Origin: Antedon mediterranea
Lineage: Eukaryota > Echinodermata > Crinoidea > Comatulida > Antedonidae
Direction: 5' to 3'
Assembly: GCF_964355755.1 (NCBI RefSeq)
Contig: NC_092671.1
Span: forward strand, 34,491,304-34,555,303
DNA length: 64,000 nucleotides
The notes beneath the pieces were generated by a model. The model saw only the letters and a list, made by a program, of their open reading frames with translations. It made no database searches and was not told where the DNA came from. The first letter of the stretch is position 1. Every line of letters begins with the position of its first letter. The position numbers and the translations under genes were made by a program. Positions 40,759 through 54,425 of this stretch are shown in pieces.

Positions 40759-42484
40759 CTGGAAGAGCAAAGGAATAAACCAATTAGATAAAAGTGCAAT
40801 TTACAATTAACACAATTTGTCAGGTCTACTTTTTTTTTATAAAAAAAAAATAAGTGGGTATTTAGGAAGTTGTTTTACAGATTTTACAGATTATATAAAT
40901 TGTTACTATTTTATCTATTAGCGGCCTTTCGGGCGCTTTTTCTTATTATTTGTATAGTTTGCAATTTTTTTCATTTGTTAACGGTATATTGGTTACTTGA
41001 TGAAATAATTAATATTAATAAATCGTATTCAGAATGTATCTGTTAAAGAAATATAAAAATACAAAGTGCTTTTTCCCGATACTTAAAAATAAATGTCACC
41101 CTTCCTTGCTACAATAAAACAAAAATCATTGATATTATGCACTGTTTATTGACCTATCTATATAAAGTACACACGAGGCGCGACTTTTTAACGACAAATT
41201 AAATGCCGTACCGGTAAACATTAATTCGTTTAAAATGACCCACATGTTTATTTCATTATCGGTCTGCTAGATTTCTCTAAAATCTTAGGAAAATTCCGTA
41301 ATACAGTATCACATGTATTTCACATGTGGCCAGTTATTTTAACATGACAAGCTACTTTTCCATTATTTATAATATCATCTCGCCTTCAAACACATTAACT
41401 TAAACAACATGACCTATCGTTTTAGCTCTGTAATATAAATTTTCTCTGTATTCATGTTTGTTTTATCTAGATTTCAACACAATGTCAAAATATTTTATAT
41501 AATCTTTTAACCTCTGTCTGTGTAATATTACTTAAATATTCATTGATAAATAGATAGATAGACATATATACTGTAACCTTCACCATATTGTTTATCATTG
41601 CAATAAAAGTGGGTTGCCCCCACAAAAGAGGAAAAAAAAAACATGACAAAACACAATGTAACTTTTTGTGTGTAAAAATCTCTCTAGCTGGTAATGACAC
41701 TTTACCATGAGACGCTTAATAGTTTTAATAATATTTTAGATTATTAAATCGAGTGGGGTATCACATGTTACAAAAGTAGCCCGTCATACCGGTGTTACAT
41801 ATCTCTCATCTCATGTATTACAAAGTATTAATAGGTTATATGAATAATCCATACAGACAAAATATAAACCTAATTTAATTTTTTTAATAAGTAGGCCAAA
41901 CCTAAAAGTGCGTTTTGAAACGAAGTGAAATACCAACATAGGTAGTAAAATTTGTGTATACATTTTGTTTTAGAAAATGTGATACCGAAACAGATTTTGT
42001 CTGAAGACAACGAATAAATAATAATAAACTAAAGCAGAAGATTATTAAATAATGTAAAAAAATAAAACTGTTAGGCCTATTTGATTAATCAGTAAGATTA
42101 AGATTATTGAAAAAAAACTAAGCTAACCACCACAAGAAACAAATTATATATTTTTTTTAACCACTAAAACATAGTAATCATACAACAAGCGGATTCCTTA
42201 GATGATTAGAACTATAATATTTATACATCATTTAATAACGAATTAAATATAAAACAGAAAAATAAAAACATTAATAATTTTTAGAAAGACAATATCGGGA
42301 CAATATCAATTAAACAAATACTCTGATACCCTTCTTTATATAAATGCTAAATAAATGTTACAATTTCTATTAACAGAAGTAATAAATAATATCGATGTGA
42401 AATAAATAAATATTAAAAAGCATAATTAATAATTTACAATAATGAAAACGCTAAGTCAATTATTGTATTAAGATATATAGCTAC
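40759..42484 (-). other. Sp6-9 intron (AT-rich), no other gene seen
   Basis: Very AT-rich, bounded by the acceptor at 40759-40770 and the candidate donor GTAGCT at 42484-42479. No coding exon is recognisable within it on either strand. Confidence 0.45.
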
Positions 42485-42590
42485 CTGCATTGACTCCCTG
42501 ATCGCGACTGAGAGAATGTACGTATAGTCACTGCACAAGACACTGCTAGAACTGCTGAATATATTGATGGTCAGCTAGTAAAAACCTTCA
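42485..42590 (-). other. Candidate Sp6-9 first exon (ATG CAG then donor)
   Basis: On the minus strand, GTCAATGCAG|GTAGCT places an ATG at 42490-42488 and CAG at 42487-42485. Spliced to the main exon in phase 0 it gives M-Q-S-S-M-P-W, a protein of about 401 aa. The same frame is open upstream to a stop about 80 nt away but has no other ATG and no Sp box. The 5' limit is unknown. The alternative first exon at 59.6 kb is also in phase. Confidence 0.35.
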
Positions 42591-44716
42591 ATTTTTAATA
42601 ATCGTCGTAGGCCTAATGTACTTTCTATGTCACTGACCGCAACTGGAATTGCTTCCGGTGCAGAATAATTAGAATACCAGAACGTTTTAATGTCTTTTCG
42701 CTGACTCGTAGTAAGTGTCTTCATCAGTAATTAGCTCTAGCAAGCTTTCTCTTTGTAAGCTAAATGAACAAATGTAGTTCAGAAGCAAGAGAGGCCGTCC
42801 GATCTGACTTTCCGGGCAATAACCTATTCTTTCTCTATGCCAATGACCTCAGAATTTTGAAGCCCCGGGCTAGACTGGGGACCTTCCGTTAAAGTGGGTC
42901 TGAAGTTAGGTTGGTGTGAATGGGAGGTTTTCAACGGAATCTGCACAGCCCACCGAAATACACACAACGTCAACTAGGGATGGGTAAACAATTGTAGATA
43001 AAAAGGTACTGTTATGCTTCAATGCTTGCCATTGATCTTTCAACAAACGAATTAAATATGTAAAATGACAGAAAATAGAAAGGTTCCCGCCTCGGGAAAT
43101 GTGTCCGACTTGTTTAATAAACAGACGATGCTTACAGCATTGCTTTATAGAATGATAGGTTATTTCCGCCAAGTGTCGACGTATTGGATGTAAGCAGACG
43201 ACAAAAGGGACTAACAAACAATTGCATAAAGCGGTGAGTCCTAAAAGAAGTTAGGCCTTGACGGCTAGGGCACGGGAGTTCAACGCCAAAGATGTTCTCA
43301 TCAGTGGTGGAATCTGACCTTGGGGGCTGCACGAACTTCTATTTTTGTTATGTTTTGTTCGTATAATATAAATGCGAATCATAAGGCATATCGGAAGGGG
43401 GCGGTTCAAACAAAATGCGTATCAACGAACCTAACACATTGTCTGGGTCGTCAAACCACGCCCATATAACCAAACCAATTTGACAGTGGTGGTGTTCAAT
43501 TGAATGACGACAGTAATAATCCATTAAAATTACAATTGTAAGCAATTTATTATTCTTAATCTGAACATTCTGTAATGTATTTCAACTCCCACTTTCATAA
43601 TTTATCTCACATTCAAACCGCTTATTTATTGATTGATTTTAAAAAGCAGAGAAAATTAAACCACGTCGAAAAAAATCGTCTGCGTTAACTCAAATGGCGG
43701 TAAAATAAAGGATCTTCGAGAATTAACAGGGATAAAATTAATCACAACATTAATTAGAACGTTACAATGTTTAATGAGTGCAGTGAGTAGAACTAACTAT
43801 TGCTCACATGATTAGACCCACTCATTACTTAAGTAATGTCACATCCTCCAGAAAACATGTTGTTTTAGTGAATTTAACGACTTAATTAGGTGTTTGATAT
43901 GCTTAGATTTTCCCTTTTATTTAGTGGTGGTAAACTCGACCTCTCAACTTAGGACATTGTCCCGGATTTGGCTATTTATTAGGTTAAAGAACCGATTGTT
44001 AGTTTATTGGAGAGGCGTTATCCTAACAATTTAGTAAGTATACTACGGAGTTATGATATGGATCGAACCGGTTACTAAGAAGGGGTGGGAACAGCATGGA
44101 ATGGGCAGGAAAATCCGGGTGATTTTAGCTTCCGCCTTTTTCCACTTAAACCGCCTACGTCAGGAAGAATTATTTCTGATCGCTGATTGGCTACAGACAA
44201 TGTTGCTGAAAACTTCGAGAAAACGTGTCTAATTATAAATTGATTTAGACATGAATATGGAATAATTAATTTGATTTCAATTATTTTCATTCAATAAACT
44301 ATTAATGAATGAATAAATGCGCTGGTTACACAGCATTTGTTGTGTAACATATATAAAAATATTTAAAACTTGTTGTTAAAGTTGTAAAGATCTAATATGT
44401 TGTTTTACTTGCAATAATTAATTTAAAAATATATATTTTACAAACGCTGTCGTCATTCTTGTTACCTAAAGTATCAAATAATTTGTTTTACATATGATAA
44501 TTTGTTTCCAACAAACAATTACTGGTTACCGAATGCATGTTCGTTACGTTTGTTTAGTCGTATAAACACAAAGAAGTAAAATCATCAAAACCTATAACAG
44601 TTTACATTACATCTCCTCAGTGAATAAATCTAAAACTTACTTCGTGGGTTCAGCTGTTAATTTGTTCTTATTCGGACTCGAAAACAATCATGTTCACACA
44701 TTAAACAATCGACCGA
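42591..44716. other. No gene seen
   Basis: No recognised exon or repeat. Short open frames on the minus strand (around 42.9-43.5 kb) lack domain features. Confidence 0.4.
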
Positions 44717-44904
44717 TTTAATGTAATTTACTTTTAACTAGCGTTCACATTGTATGCGATTGTACGCGACCATGTAATAATACGCGCGGTCGTTTACACA
44801 GCTAGCTCGCTTTAATGTGATTTACTTTTAACTACCGTTCACATTGTATGCGATTGTACGCGACCATGTAACATTACGCGCGGTCGTTTACACAGCTAGC
44901 TCGC
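44717..44904 (+). repeat. 94-bp tandem duplication
   Basis: Copies 44717-44810 and 44811-44904 differ at only a few positions (TAGCG/TACCG, TAATAA/TAACAT, GTAATT/GTGATT). Both contain TGTATGCGATTGTACGCGAC and CACAGCTAGCTCGC. GC/CpG content is higher than the flanks. Confidence 0.95.
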
Positions 44905-45026
44905 ATCATCCTTACAAGTTTCTCTCAACAGGTCATGTGTCTTATCAGTCGGCTAAGTGTTCCTTATTTACCGTCGTATCATTTCAGCTGAATAAATCTT
45001 ATCTTGTAATATCAGGGCCTACACGT

Positions 45027-45343
45027 TCGATTGATTTGTTGGCACTGTGGTGGTGAGGGCCTAGTTTCGGACGGTTCTGGGTTAACCAGTCTAAACAAAT
45101 CGCTGTCTTGATTTGAATTTGGAAAATTGGTAAAACTACACAAATTACATTACTTAAGCTATGATATTACAGATGTCATTAAAAAATACATTAACAATAA
45201 TGGTCGATTGATTGGCACTGTGGGGATAAGGGCCTAGTTTCTGTGTTAACCAGTCTGGACAAATCGATGTCTTTGATTTGAATTTATTTGAAAATCGATA
45301 AAACTACAACATTTACATTACTATGATATTACAGATATCATTT
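45027..45343 (+). repeat. Direct duplication of about 140-155 bp
   Basis: 45027-45181 and 45204-45343 share TCGATTGATT, GGGCCTAGTTTC, GTTAACCAGTCT, GATTTGAATTT and ATGATATTACAGAT, with indels. The copies are older than the adjacent 94-bp duplication. Confidence 0.85.
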
Positions 45344-45483
45344 GTTAGTATGTAATGGATGTTGTAAGCATTACATTTCAAATGTATATTAATAGAAAAT
45401 ATTATTGAATAAAATCTCTGAAAAAACAAACAAAAATGTTCCAGGACAACCAATAAACATGAGAAGTTGTTGTTCCTATATAA

Positions 45484-45775
45484 CATAAACAAACTAAATA
45501 TTACAAACATGAAGTTAAAATATAAAGTAATAAATTATGAAATAAATTACATATAATAATTAAAAATGATAATGAATCATTTGGTTTTTTAATGTGATTT
45601 AACTTTGTTTTTATAAATTATTGTTATTTAAAAAGATAGGATGGATGGATAGCTAATAAAGCTTTTGTTGTAGGCCTACTTGTATAAAATAAATAAACAA
45701 AATATTCCAAACATGAAGTTAAAATACAAAATAATAAATTATAAATAAATCACATATTAATTAATAATAAATGAT
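45484..45775 (+). repeat. Direct duplication of about 88 bp
   Basis: 45484-45573 and 45688-45775 share AAACATGAAGTTAAAATA and ATAATAAATTAT followed by ATAAAT. Third duplication in about 1 kb, so this stretch is duplication-prone. Confidence 0.75.
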
Positions 45776-48700
45776 AGATTATTTATTTAGTTTTGTAAAT
45801 TTGTTTTTACAACTATCTCCATCCAATAAATAAATATTTCAATATAAAATATCTAATTATAAGTACACTTACGAAATCGAAAGAATGAAATGTTCCCAGA
45901 CGCATGAAAACAAATAACGTGGGAAGCAACCTATGTTAGAATTATACATATGTAGGCTATCGCAGGTATGGATAGACTTGTACTCGAGAAAAAGTGCGAG
46001 ACCTCCGAAATCTGGGCCCAATGGTTTTCAACACAAAAACGTGTATTAAGCCTATCCTCTTTTTTTATATTATTAACAGCCAGTCAGATGCCGCGAATGT
46101 GCATTAATTATCAAAAAGATTATCACCCTCCTTTAGTCAATTACCTTCAATTAAGTTCATCATTTGGATAGACAAAGAACAGATTATTTAAAAAATCAAT
46201 AAATAGAAGTCTAGCCACGATTCTGCTTTAAACAATTTAAATGGTGTACCGGTTAATATTGCCTGGTTATGGTTAGACTAATCCCTCTACGACTAAGTAG
46301 TTAATTGTCATTTTGATGTAATCGGTTTCAATAAAAACAATAGTGTAAAATAAAAACCAACCACAAAAGGGCAGGATTTATGATATTGATTACTGAAGCG
46401 TGAATGTCCATTTATTAGCTTAATCCTATTCTCTCTAGGCCTACATGTCCAGTAAAAAGTCATAACGCTTGAAAAAATATATATACTTTAATCTTATTTG
46501 TCCACAGTTTTTGGGCAGTCAGCAGATGGCTACATATACCTAAATCAATGTTAAAACAAATTTGTTAAATTTCCCTATTATATTATGTAAATTATAATTA
46601 AGCCATTGTAAATAGGGCTATGTATATAGCTATCAATCTATAAATTATTTAACATCATAGTGACGTGCGTTGGTTTGCCTCTTCGCGAAACTAGGTAGTG
46701 TTGCTCATTTTAGAAACGTATACACGCTGTGTCGAGTGCAAATGTTAGAATGTAGTGTTTGCCTTAATTCAAATTGTGATATATGCATAGTTGTATATGC
46801 CAGGGCAATGTAATCGTGTGGCCTAATCGCACGTCTTTGCGATTATTGGAGGCAAAAATCTCTCAGTTTGTTAAATTAGGCCTAAAATGCATTTCCGTGT
46901 TGATTGCAGGCCTGAAATGTCAGAACGGAATTTTATTTTTAAATGCAAACTTAGTAAAATATGACCTCTTTATGAAAAAAAAAGAAATCAATTTCCTTTA
47001 TAGGCCTAAGTAAGTAAGTGAAAATAAAATCGTCCCCAAACCTACCCTTGTATGCAATATAATACATAAACAGACTAGTCCTACTACGTACATTATCAAT
47101 ACTATTAGCCTACACTTACACGGTATTGGTAACCGCAACGAAATATTTTCCATAAGCAAAAAAAAACTGACATCACATCATACGTCGTCAACTCATGGCG
47201 GTCCAATTGGTCAAAAAAAAATGGACAACCGCAAACAACAACAATTAAATCTTGTCCAATAAAAAGTTCTCGGGACCTTGCTATACTTACTATTTCCGAA
47301 TGATCCCATCGGTAAGTTTTAGCCAACAACCTCACGAATGTTGATCCGTCTTTATCCCTCAGTGCTTGAAAGGGAGTGTGTGGCACGACCGACGGGGCCG
47401 ACAAAAAGCCTTCTTTCCGCGGAACTCAAATCAACATAGCCGTGCTTTACGTTTTTCATTAAAGCCTAAACCTGAACATTTAACGCATGCACACGCCTCC
47501 TTTTGTTTAAACTCAGATCTTCCGCCTGCGAATTTTACTGATATTCTAATCTAACAGACGATTCTTTTATTACATGAGTGAATTTCCTTTGTACAATACC
47601 GCACAAATAGACGTGCTTAACAGATTAGTGCAAAATAACGACATTAGAACTTGTAAGAGGCCTGATTGATCGCAAAATGTATACGTTGTGACCATTTCAC
47701 TGAAACGCGAAGCCAGTTCGTGTAGCATAATACAACAGTACGTGATTAATTTTTAAATAACTAAACATTATATGAGCGAAAACCATTTCTATGCATATTG
47801 TTATTGTCAGGTGGATAATGTGGATTTGTAATTATTGTATAGTATAATCCCGTAAAGCCAACAAACAACAATATTGTATGCTTCTGGCGGAGCTTGTTTG
47901 CAGGTGAGAGCGTCGTTCACCGTTGCCATTTTACAAGGATATTAAACGTTTATGTTTATACGTCATTTCTGAATAGAGTGGGAAAATTGGTGTCGGAACT
48001 ATCAAAAGCTGATTTGTCTTTGTTCAGCCTAATATTAGTTGTCAAGGGCACAAATTAAACCACAAAACTTGTTATACCACCTTATTACAAGGGCACGAAT
48101 TATACAATTCATATTACACACCTTTTAACTCGGTAAATACAACCCTATTATTACTTAAGGTAACCATAAGCAGAAGTACAAATCGGTCAAAATAGGATAA
48201 AGATACCAGAGGCTAAAAATAGAATATACAATGGAGCAATTTAATAACCCTACAACTGGTGTTTTTTCTATAATAAAAATAAATTTAATAGTATTTGTTT
48301 CGTTACGGCTGATCGGGTGAAGGATGGGCAAGTGTGATAACTACACACTACTACACTGCTCGTAAGTTAGTCATAATCTTCTTAAAAGCAAATACCACCC
48401 TCCTATGTATACTTCAAAGTACTTTATATAGGTTATCCACGTACAAGACTGAGAAACACAATCCAATATACACTGTGATAACATTAACTCCAACCTCAAT
48501 CCACCACCTTGCTTATTATCTCCTCCACGTATTTTATCAAAATCCAGTTGTTTTTTACTCAAAACACAAAGACTGTTGGATTTTTACGAAATATGTTTTT
48601 CTTTGTCGGTATACAGTTAACACAAAGGAAATGAAAGGATTTAGAAACTAATAATAACAGATTAAGTATATAAAACCGGAGGAAAAATATTTTCATTTAT

Positions 48701-49074
48701 TCGATAACTAGATTAAGCCTTTGACTACATTAGGCGTACACAGAACTGATTTAATTTTTTTATAATAATAATTTTATCGACAGTATAAGAATCAAAATGA
48801 CATGTACATGTAGTACACCTGACTGCATTAGGTAGGCCTATTACTATGGGCATGTTTCATCTTGTTTTTATTTATTAATTAAAAAAGAATAAATCAGCAT
48901 AAGTCTAAATATGGCTCTGAAAAAAAAGTGCCTAATGGAGACTGGTAGCCCGACCAAAGGTGAAGCGCCTGCTCATAGAAAACGACATGCGCGGATTTAT
49001 TGTTATTAACATTTCTGTTTTCATACCGTTCTTATAATAATCTAGTTGTGACGACATCATGAGACACGTGGTGG
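45776..49074. other. No gene seen
   Basis: Several open frames of 60-105 codons exist, but none shows a recognisable domain. Scattered TAGGCCTA words (46436, 46868, 47002, 48834). A minus-strand frame at 47105-47404 contains a GTAAGT donor-like site but has no identity. Confidence 0.4.
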
Positions 49075-49157
49075 ACGCGCGCGTACAAATTCTGTACCAT
49101 TATTATCAGCATTTATGCGCGCGCCTACAAATTCCGTACCATTATTATCAGCATTTG
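49075..49157 (+). repeat. Tandem duplication, about 41-bp unit
   Basis: Two copies of CGCGCGYSTACAAATTC plus YGTACCATTATTATCAGCATTT. The words resemble the 21.5-kb array (TACAAA, TATCAG, ATTTGAAC). Confidence 0.85.
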
Positions 49158-51420
49158 AACACGTTTTTGTTTCTCCATCAATAAAAAAAGCATAATTATT
49201 TTCTTCCGACCATGTAGGCCAACATTGGAAATTGAATTTTTTTTAAACGTAAAACATTTCCACATCAGGCGTACAGTAGTATTTCAATTTAATGTTACGT
49301 AGTACAATTGAAACACCAGTGATACCAGAGAAAGAGTAAAACTCTTCCCTGGTGATACGTTCCACTTCACTGATTTAAGAATCCATATTTTATACCCTCA
49401 CGCAATAAAAAAAAAATGATGTGATGTTAATCTCATATGATTTGACAATTTTCGCATTTAATTAGTAATTATTTGTTTTTCTTTTTTGGTGTGAAGAAAT
49501 AAATCTCAGGCTCAGCAAAATGTTCCGTGGGATGAAAGGTGCTAACTTACAGAATTTGCTATTAAATTTGATTGCACGAGGAATTAGTAAAAATTGCTAT
49601 TTGTAGGCTTGTCTTGTGAGGCTTGAATCTCTGTGGGGAGGATTAAAGAGAACTTACGTCAAGCGTTGCAAACGCACACTGTAGGCCAACTGCGCTCGAA
49701 AAAAGCACGTATAATAACGTATGAATAACGCAATAAGAGGTTACCTTGTTGACAAAATTAATTTTAAATATTTTCTCAAATTTTTATGGCACACAAATAA
49801 TTTTTAGTTAAAGTACATACATATTTAAATAATAAGATGAATAATTACAATATTTAAAATTTTAAAGAAGATATTAATAAAAATGTATAAATAAATAAAA
49901 CATGGTCTTAATTTTAAGAAAATAAATATTATTATTGGGAAAAAGTCAAATTGTTAAGAAAAGGTCACATTGTGTTGAGAAAAAACTAAGTACGGTAAGT
50001 TTCCAGACACGCAAAAATCTACGCATACGTTTGTCGAAAGCTTAGGCAATTTCAATTCAGATAGAAATAAGTTTGTACTACTGTATCAGTAAATGTATAA
50101 TATTTTCTATGAATCCTGCTTTATTCGTCTGATAATATCTTGTTATCCTTTAAACAAATCATTCGTACTTAACACCAAATACTATCACCGCGTCAATTTG
50201 TCATCTTAACTCGTTTCCAACGTGTTTACAAATTAAGAACAAGGTGATATTCGCCATGCCATAATAATATTGCTCTAAGCGCCAAGTAGATCTTTCGGAT
50301 TTGTTTACTTACCAATCGCGTTTAATTCGTCCATGAGTTAAGTTCTAAACGCATTGACGTTATTTGATAAACGATTAATAGCCATAGGTAATATAAAATA
50401 ATATCTGTTAAAGAGCAATGATCTTCAATTATTTTCACTAAAGATTGTTTTAAAAAACACCTTCACGGACAAAGAGCTTAATAAACGATTGAGCGAACCA
50501 GATATGCATAATGGTAATTTGGACCAGTCTGGCGGTTCTTACTAATCATATCTGAATTTTAATCATTATTATATATAAGTATCTATGTTTCAGTAGATTA
50601 ACTCGGATAATCTAACTCCTTAATGTAATCCTTATGTCGACAACTGTATATTTTTGTAATAGCACTATCAATCAGTCGGCTTTGAATGTGTTCGCCTCCC
50701 TCCTTTATACATATTGTATCGAACGCTTGTTGCCGTTATGGGCTGATTGTAAATATGTTATGTGTACTATAACGTATAGACCCACGTTTGGCATAAATGT
50801 CTAAATATTGTCCAAACCATAGACCTAAAATATAGGTCTGTAAGTATATATACAAAACCACCGATTTGTTCTAGAAATTCGCTTTGAAGTTTATGGGCTG
50901 TAGCCTAATAGGCAAACAGCGATTCGCATTTGGGAACAAGCTCTAACAAAAACCCACAATTTAAACTTTTTTTGTATTAATCACCTTTCTACATAATAGT
51001 TTTCAATCCTTAAAATAGTCAAGATTTCGGTTGGGGTTAAATGTATTATTTGCCGTAAAATTCACCATTTTAGCTACACAAACATAAATAAAACTTAATT
51101 TAATTCTTCCAAGTTATGCCTACTGAGAAGAACAACGTGTTAAGGGTGACAATTGAAAATAAAATGAAACGAAAATATTCCTACGGCCTATTACACAGAC
51201 AAGAAAGTTAGGCCTAAATGTATTCTTTCGTATAATACATAGGCCTAGTCCTTATCAAATCACTATTTAGCAGAACTTCCTAGGCCTAATTCATAATACC
51301 TTTTGTAAGTTTACATGCTGCAAACTACAGCAATTTCTATCTTCTAAACAACCTTCCTTTGTAGTTTACATGCCTACTTAATTACACTCTAAATCATGTT
51401 TTAGCGCTATTTACTATTAC
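49158..51420. other. No gene seen
   Basis: AT-rich. No exon or named repeat. Three AGGCCT palindromes lie close together at about 51208-51285. One NBRE word AAAGGTCA at 49960-49967 is within chance expectation. Confidence 0.4.
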
Positions 51421-51981
51421 TTATTCCACTATAACTATTCCATTACTATTCCACTACTATTCCACTATTATTCCATTACTATTCCACTACTATTCCACTA
51501 TTATTCCATTACTATTCCACTACTATTCCACTATTATTCCATTACTATTCCACTACTATTCCACTATTATTTCATTACTATTCCACTATACTATTCCACT
51601 ATTATTCCATTACTATATTCCACTACTATTCCACTATTATTCCATTACTATTCCACTACTATTCCACTATTATTCCATTACTATTCCACTACTATTCCAC
51701 TATTATTCCATTAATATTCCCCTACTATTCCACTATACTATTCCACTACTCCTCCACTATTATTCCATTACTATTCCACTATTATTCCATTACTATTCCA
51801 CTACTATTCCACTATTATTTCATTACTATTCCACTACTATTCCATTACTATTCCACTACTATTCCACTATTATTCCATTACTATTCCACTACTATTCCAC
51901 TATTATTCCACTATTATTCTATTACTATTCCACTACTATTCCACTATACTATTCCACAACTCCTCCACTATTATTCCATTA
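51421..51981 (+). repeat. 11-bp satellite with 33-bp higher-order repeat
   Basis: Built from three 11-mers: ATTCCACTACT, ATTCCACTATT and ATTCCATTACT. They repeat mostly in this order, giving a 33-bp higher unit over about 560 bp. Scattered slips (ATACT, CTCCTCC near 51745 and 51960) suggest a second, larger period of about 210 bp. No coding potential. Confidence 0.95.
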
Positions 51982-54179
51982 ACTATACTCTTCAATTTTC
52001 AATTGAGTATATCCAGATAATTGTCTACTTTGTGAAGTTTTTGAAGATCTACAGCATTAAAACCCGATATCACAAAACTCTGTTATTAAGTTTTAGTTAA
52101 CTCTACGTTAACGTTTGAACATGTTCCAGCATCTACTGATGCCTAGCCCAGGATAAACCAGACATACAATAATGAACAGTTATTACCACCATAGATAACT
52201 ACCTGAACCCCAACAAATCTAAGGACACGACTGGAATGTCTTACCAACAGACTAACTGAACCATCATCTTTGACTTCGAGGAATTGGCCAGAACAAGATG
52301 ATCAACTAAAATGAATTAAAGCTACTTATTTTTTTCGTTAGTAAAACAACTTGCAGTTAAGCTTATAAGACTTGCAGTAGTAGTTAAGCTCAGACTTACC
52401 GTATACCAGTGACATTGGAAATATCACCACTGGGAATAGTACGGTAACACTTTAAAGAATTAACAAAACCTAGAATATTGCAAGATCTAGCATTTTGGAT
52501 TTTAAAATGTGTTAAAAGTTACGTCATATATTGATTTGATTTTTAGTAAACCGCATATGACAGACTTTATGGATATTTAATCGGTTATGATCAGATGACC
52601 AGGAATTAATTAAATGGTTGGCTGCACACACGTTTGTTGATTTTTAGTCGCGTGCAACGCGACTCTATAGCTCACTATGTCGGTCGGTCGGTAAACACTA
52701 ACTCAAATTTGCACACGCGACTGCCTTGTTTATCAAGGGAAAGTATACCTTTCTCTCTTGAAAGCACATTTTTAGTTATTCAAATCATGGAGGAAACATG
52801 ATAGAATTCACAGAGTTTCAAGCAACTTATGCATACTTTGTGTTTAATGCTGTAATATGGAGTAAGTTCATAATATTCTGTTTGGACTATTTGCATATTC
52901 TCATTCATAATTATTTGGTGACCACAGGAATATTAGAACATAAAGGAAATACTGTAATTATAATAACGAATCTTGTAATTAAGATAATCAGACAATCAAT
53001 AGATCAAGCGATATTCCTAGGTCTACTGCACATTTATTAATTCCAAAATTGTATATCAACATGTCCATATTAGCAACCAATGTGTTTTAGACTTTTTTTA
53101 ATATTTTATAATTCGTAGGCCTAGTTATTAAGTTGAAAGTTATTTGACTGATAGAATAAATACAGACACAACTGAAATAAAAGTGGGACGAACCACAATA
53201 GACAAACAAAAAATGAAGCTTCGACCAATATCGACAGATTGAAGGAAAATGTGATAGAATATGAACGATGTTCATCTCAATCGAATTTTCATAAATGCGG
53301 CAGATGATGTTGAAATACATAAATATAGAAATGGCATTGAAAAATGTAATTAAACGTCGCTAGGAGCAAGGAAACGTAGAAGGAAATGATAAGAAAGAGA
53401 GGTAGAATCGTTCTAATCCAACGATTACTTTATTAACAATCCGAAGGTGATGTTCTATATTGTAAATGAATAGATAATCTTATACTGAAAAAAATATCAG
53501 TAACCATCAGGACAGAACATAATTCTAACAAGATGTCGCCTCTCAGTGATTACAATGATTACCAGGTCCGGAACTAGAGGATAACAAATGCAATGTATTG
53601 TTTCTAATGATGATAATGCTTTCCGGTGATGTCAAGGTTACATATAATTCTTAAATTTTAACAACATAATAATATTGACATTTAAACGTATAAACGTGAT
53701 GGTTTCCTTGCGTGGAAGTGTAAATTTAGGACCATTATAATTTATATGAATCGATTGCATAATGGTAGTAATTTCCAATGTATTTATATACTGCTATATA
53801 GTTACACATGTGTGTCATACAATACTACGCATAGTATAACATCTCCTTCCCCTATTAAGAGGACACTCCACTACAGGGGACACCCCTATTAAGGCCGGTA
53901 CTATCTCGTGAAACGAACGAGAGAAACTACTTCCCACCCAAAAAAAAAAAGGTGTGATATGCCCAAATATGATAATGATATTACATCATCATGTCCATTA
54001 TGGGCACATCATATTTGTTGTCACATAAAGTGTAGTGTAGACACGGCTTAAGAGGTACTCGCTGTTTCGGTTGATGCACGAAAGAGAAATAAACCTTTTG
54101 TTATATTATTTTATTATAATTCAAATTTTATTATCTTACTTTTTATTTATCTAAATTGTTTATAATATCTAAATTTGAA
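51982..54179. other. No gene seen; includes two repeat fragments
   Basis: An unusual segment at about 52648-52730 has palindromic AGTCGCGTGCAACGCGACT and GTCGGTCGGTCGGT, ending GCACACGCGACT. It looks like an interspersed element end. A family D copy lies at 53847-53930 (CCCTATTAAGAGGACACTCC). No exon recognised. Confidence 0.45.
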
Positions 54180-54425
54180 ATCTTTAAAATGTTGTATTGC
54201 TTATTAACCTTAAAATTTATATAAAAAGCTCATAACCAGCGGCGCTTCACATACTGTCATAATATTGGTTAAACTTAACATTCTTTAAATGTTTTCAAAT
54301 GTTTAAAATAACTTGGTAGATTGTTACAGATTCGTGCAGTAACGGAATACGAGCGATCAGCAAATGTATTTCTTTTTTAATAGTCATATATGTTGTACTT
54401 ATATTGTTTACATTGATTTAGCTTT
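54180..54425 (-). pseudogene. CR1/L2-like LINE 3' end remnant
   Basis: The minus strand encodes 'RNTFADRSYSVTARICNNLP' then 'SYFKHLKTFKEC' (about 54385-54290). This is the D-R-S-x-S-V / W-N-x-L-P / F-K pattern ending CR1/L2-type LINE polymerases; here the W is C. Stops follow. The downstream minus sequence GAAGCGCCGCTGG then TTTATATAAATTTTAAGG resembles the 3' tail of such elements. Inactive fragment. Confidence 0.65.

Noticed and set aside
47105-47404. Minus-strand 99-codon frame containing a GTAAGT site, with a weak resemblance to an Sp N-terminus (PFQALRDKDG)
   Set aside because: The similarity is a few residues, the strand is opposite to Sp5, and nothing else supports an exon.
47800-47940. 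Minus-strand frame of 43 codons starting MATVNDALTC with good ATG context
   Set aside because: Too short, no donor after the conserved-looking start and no Sp box. The likeness to the Sp5 N-terminus is superficial.
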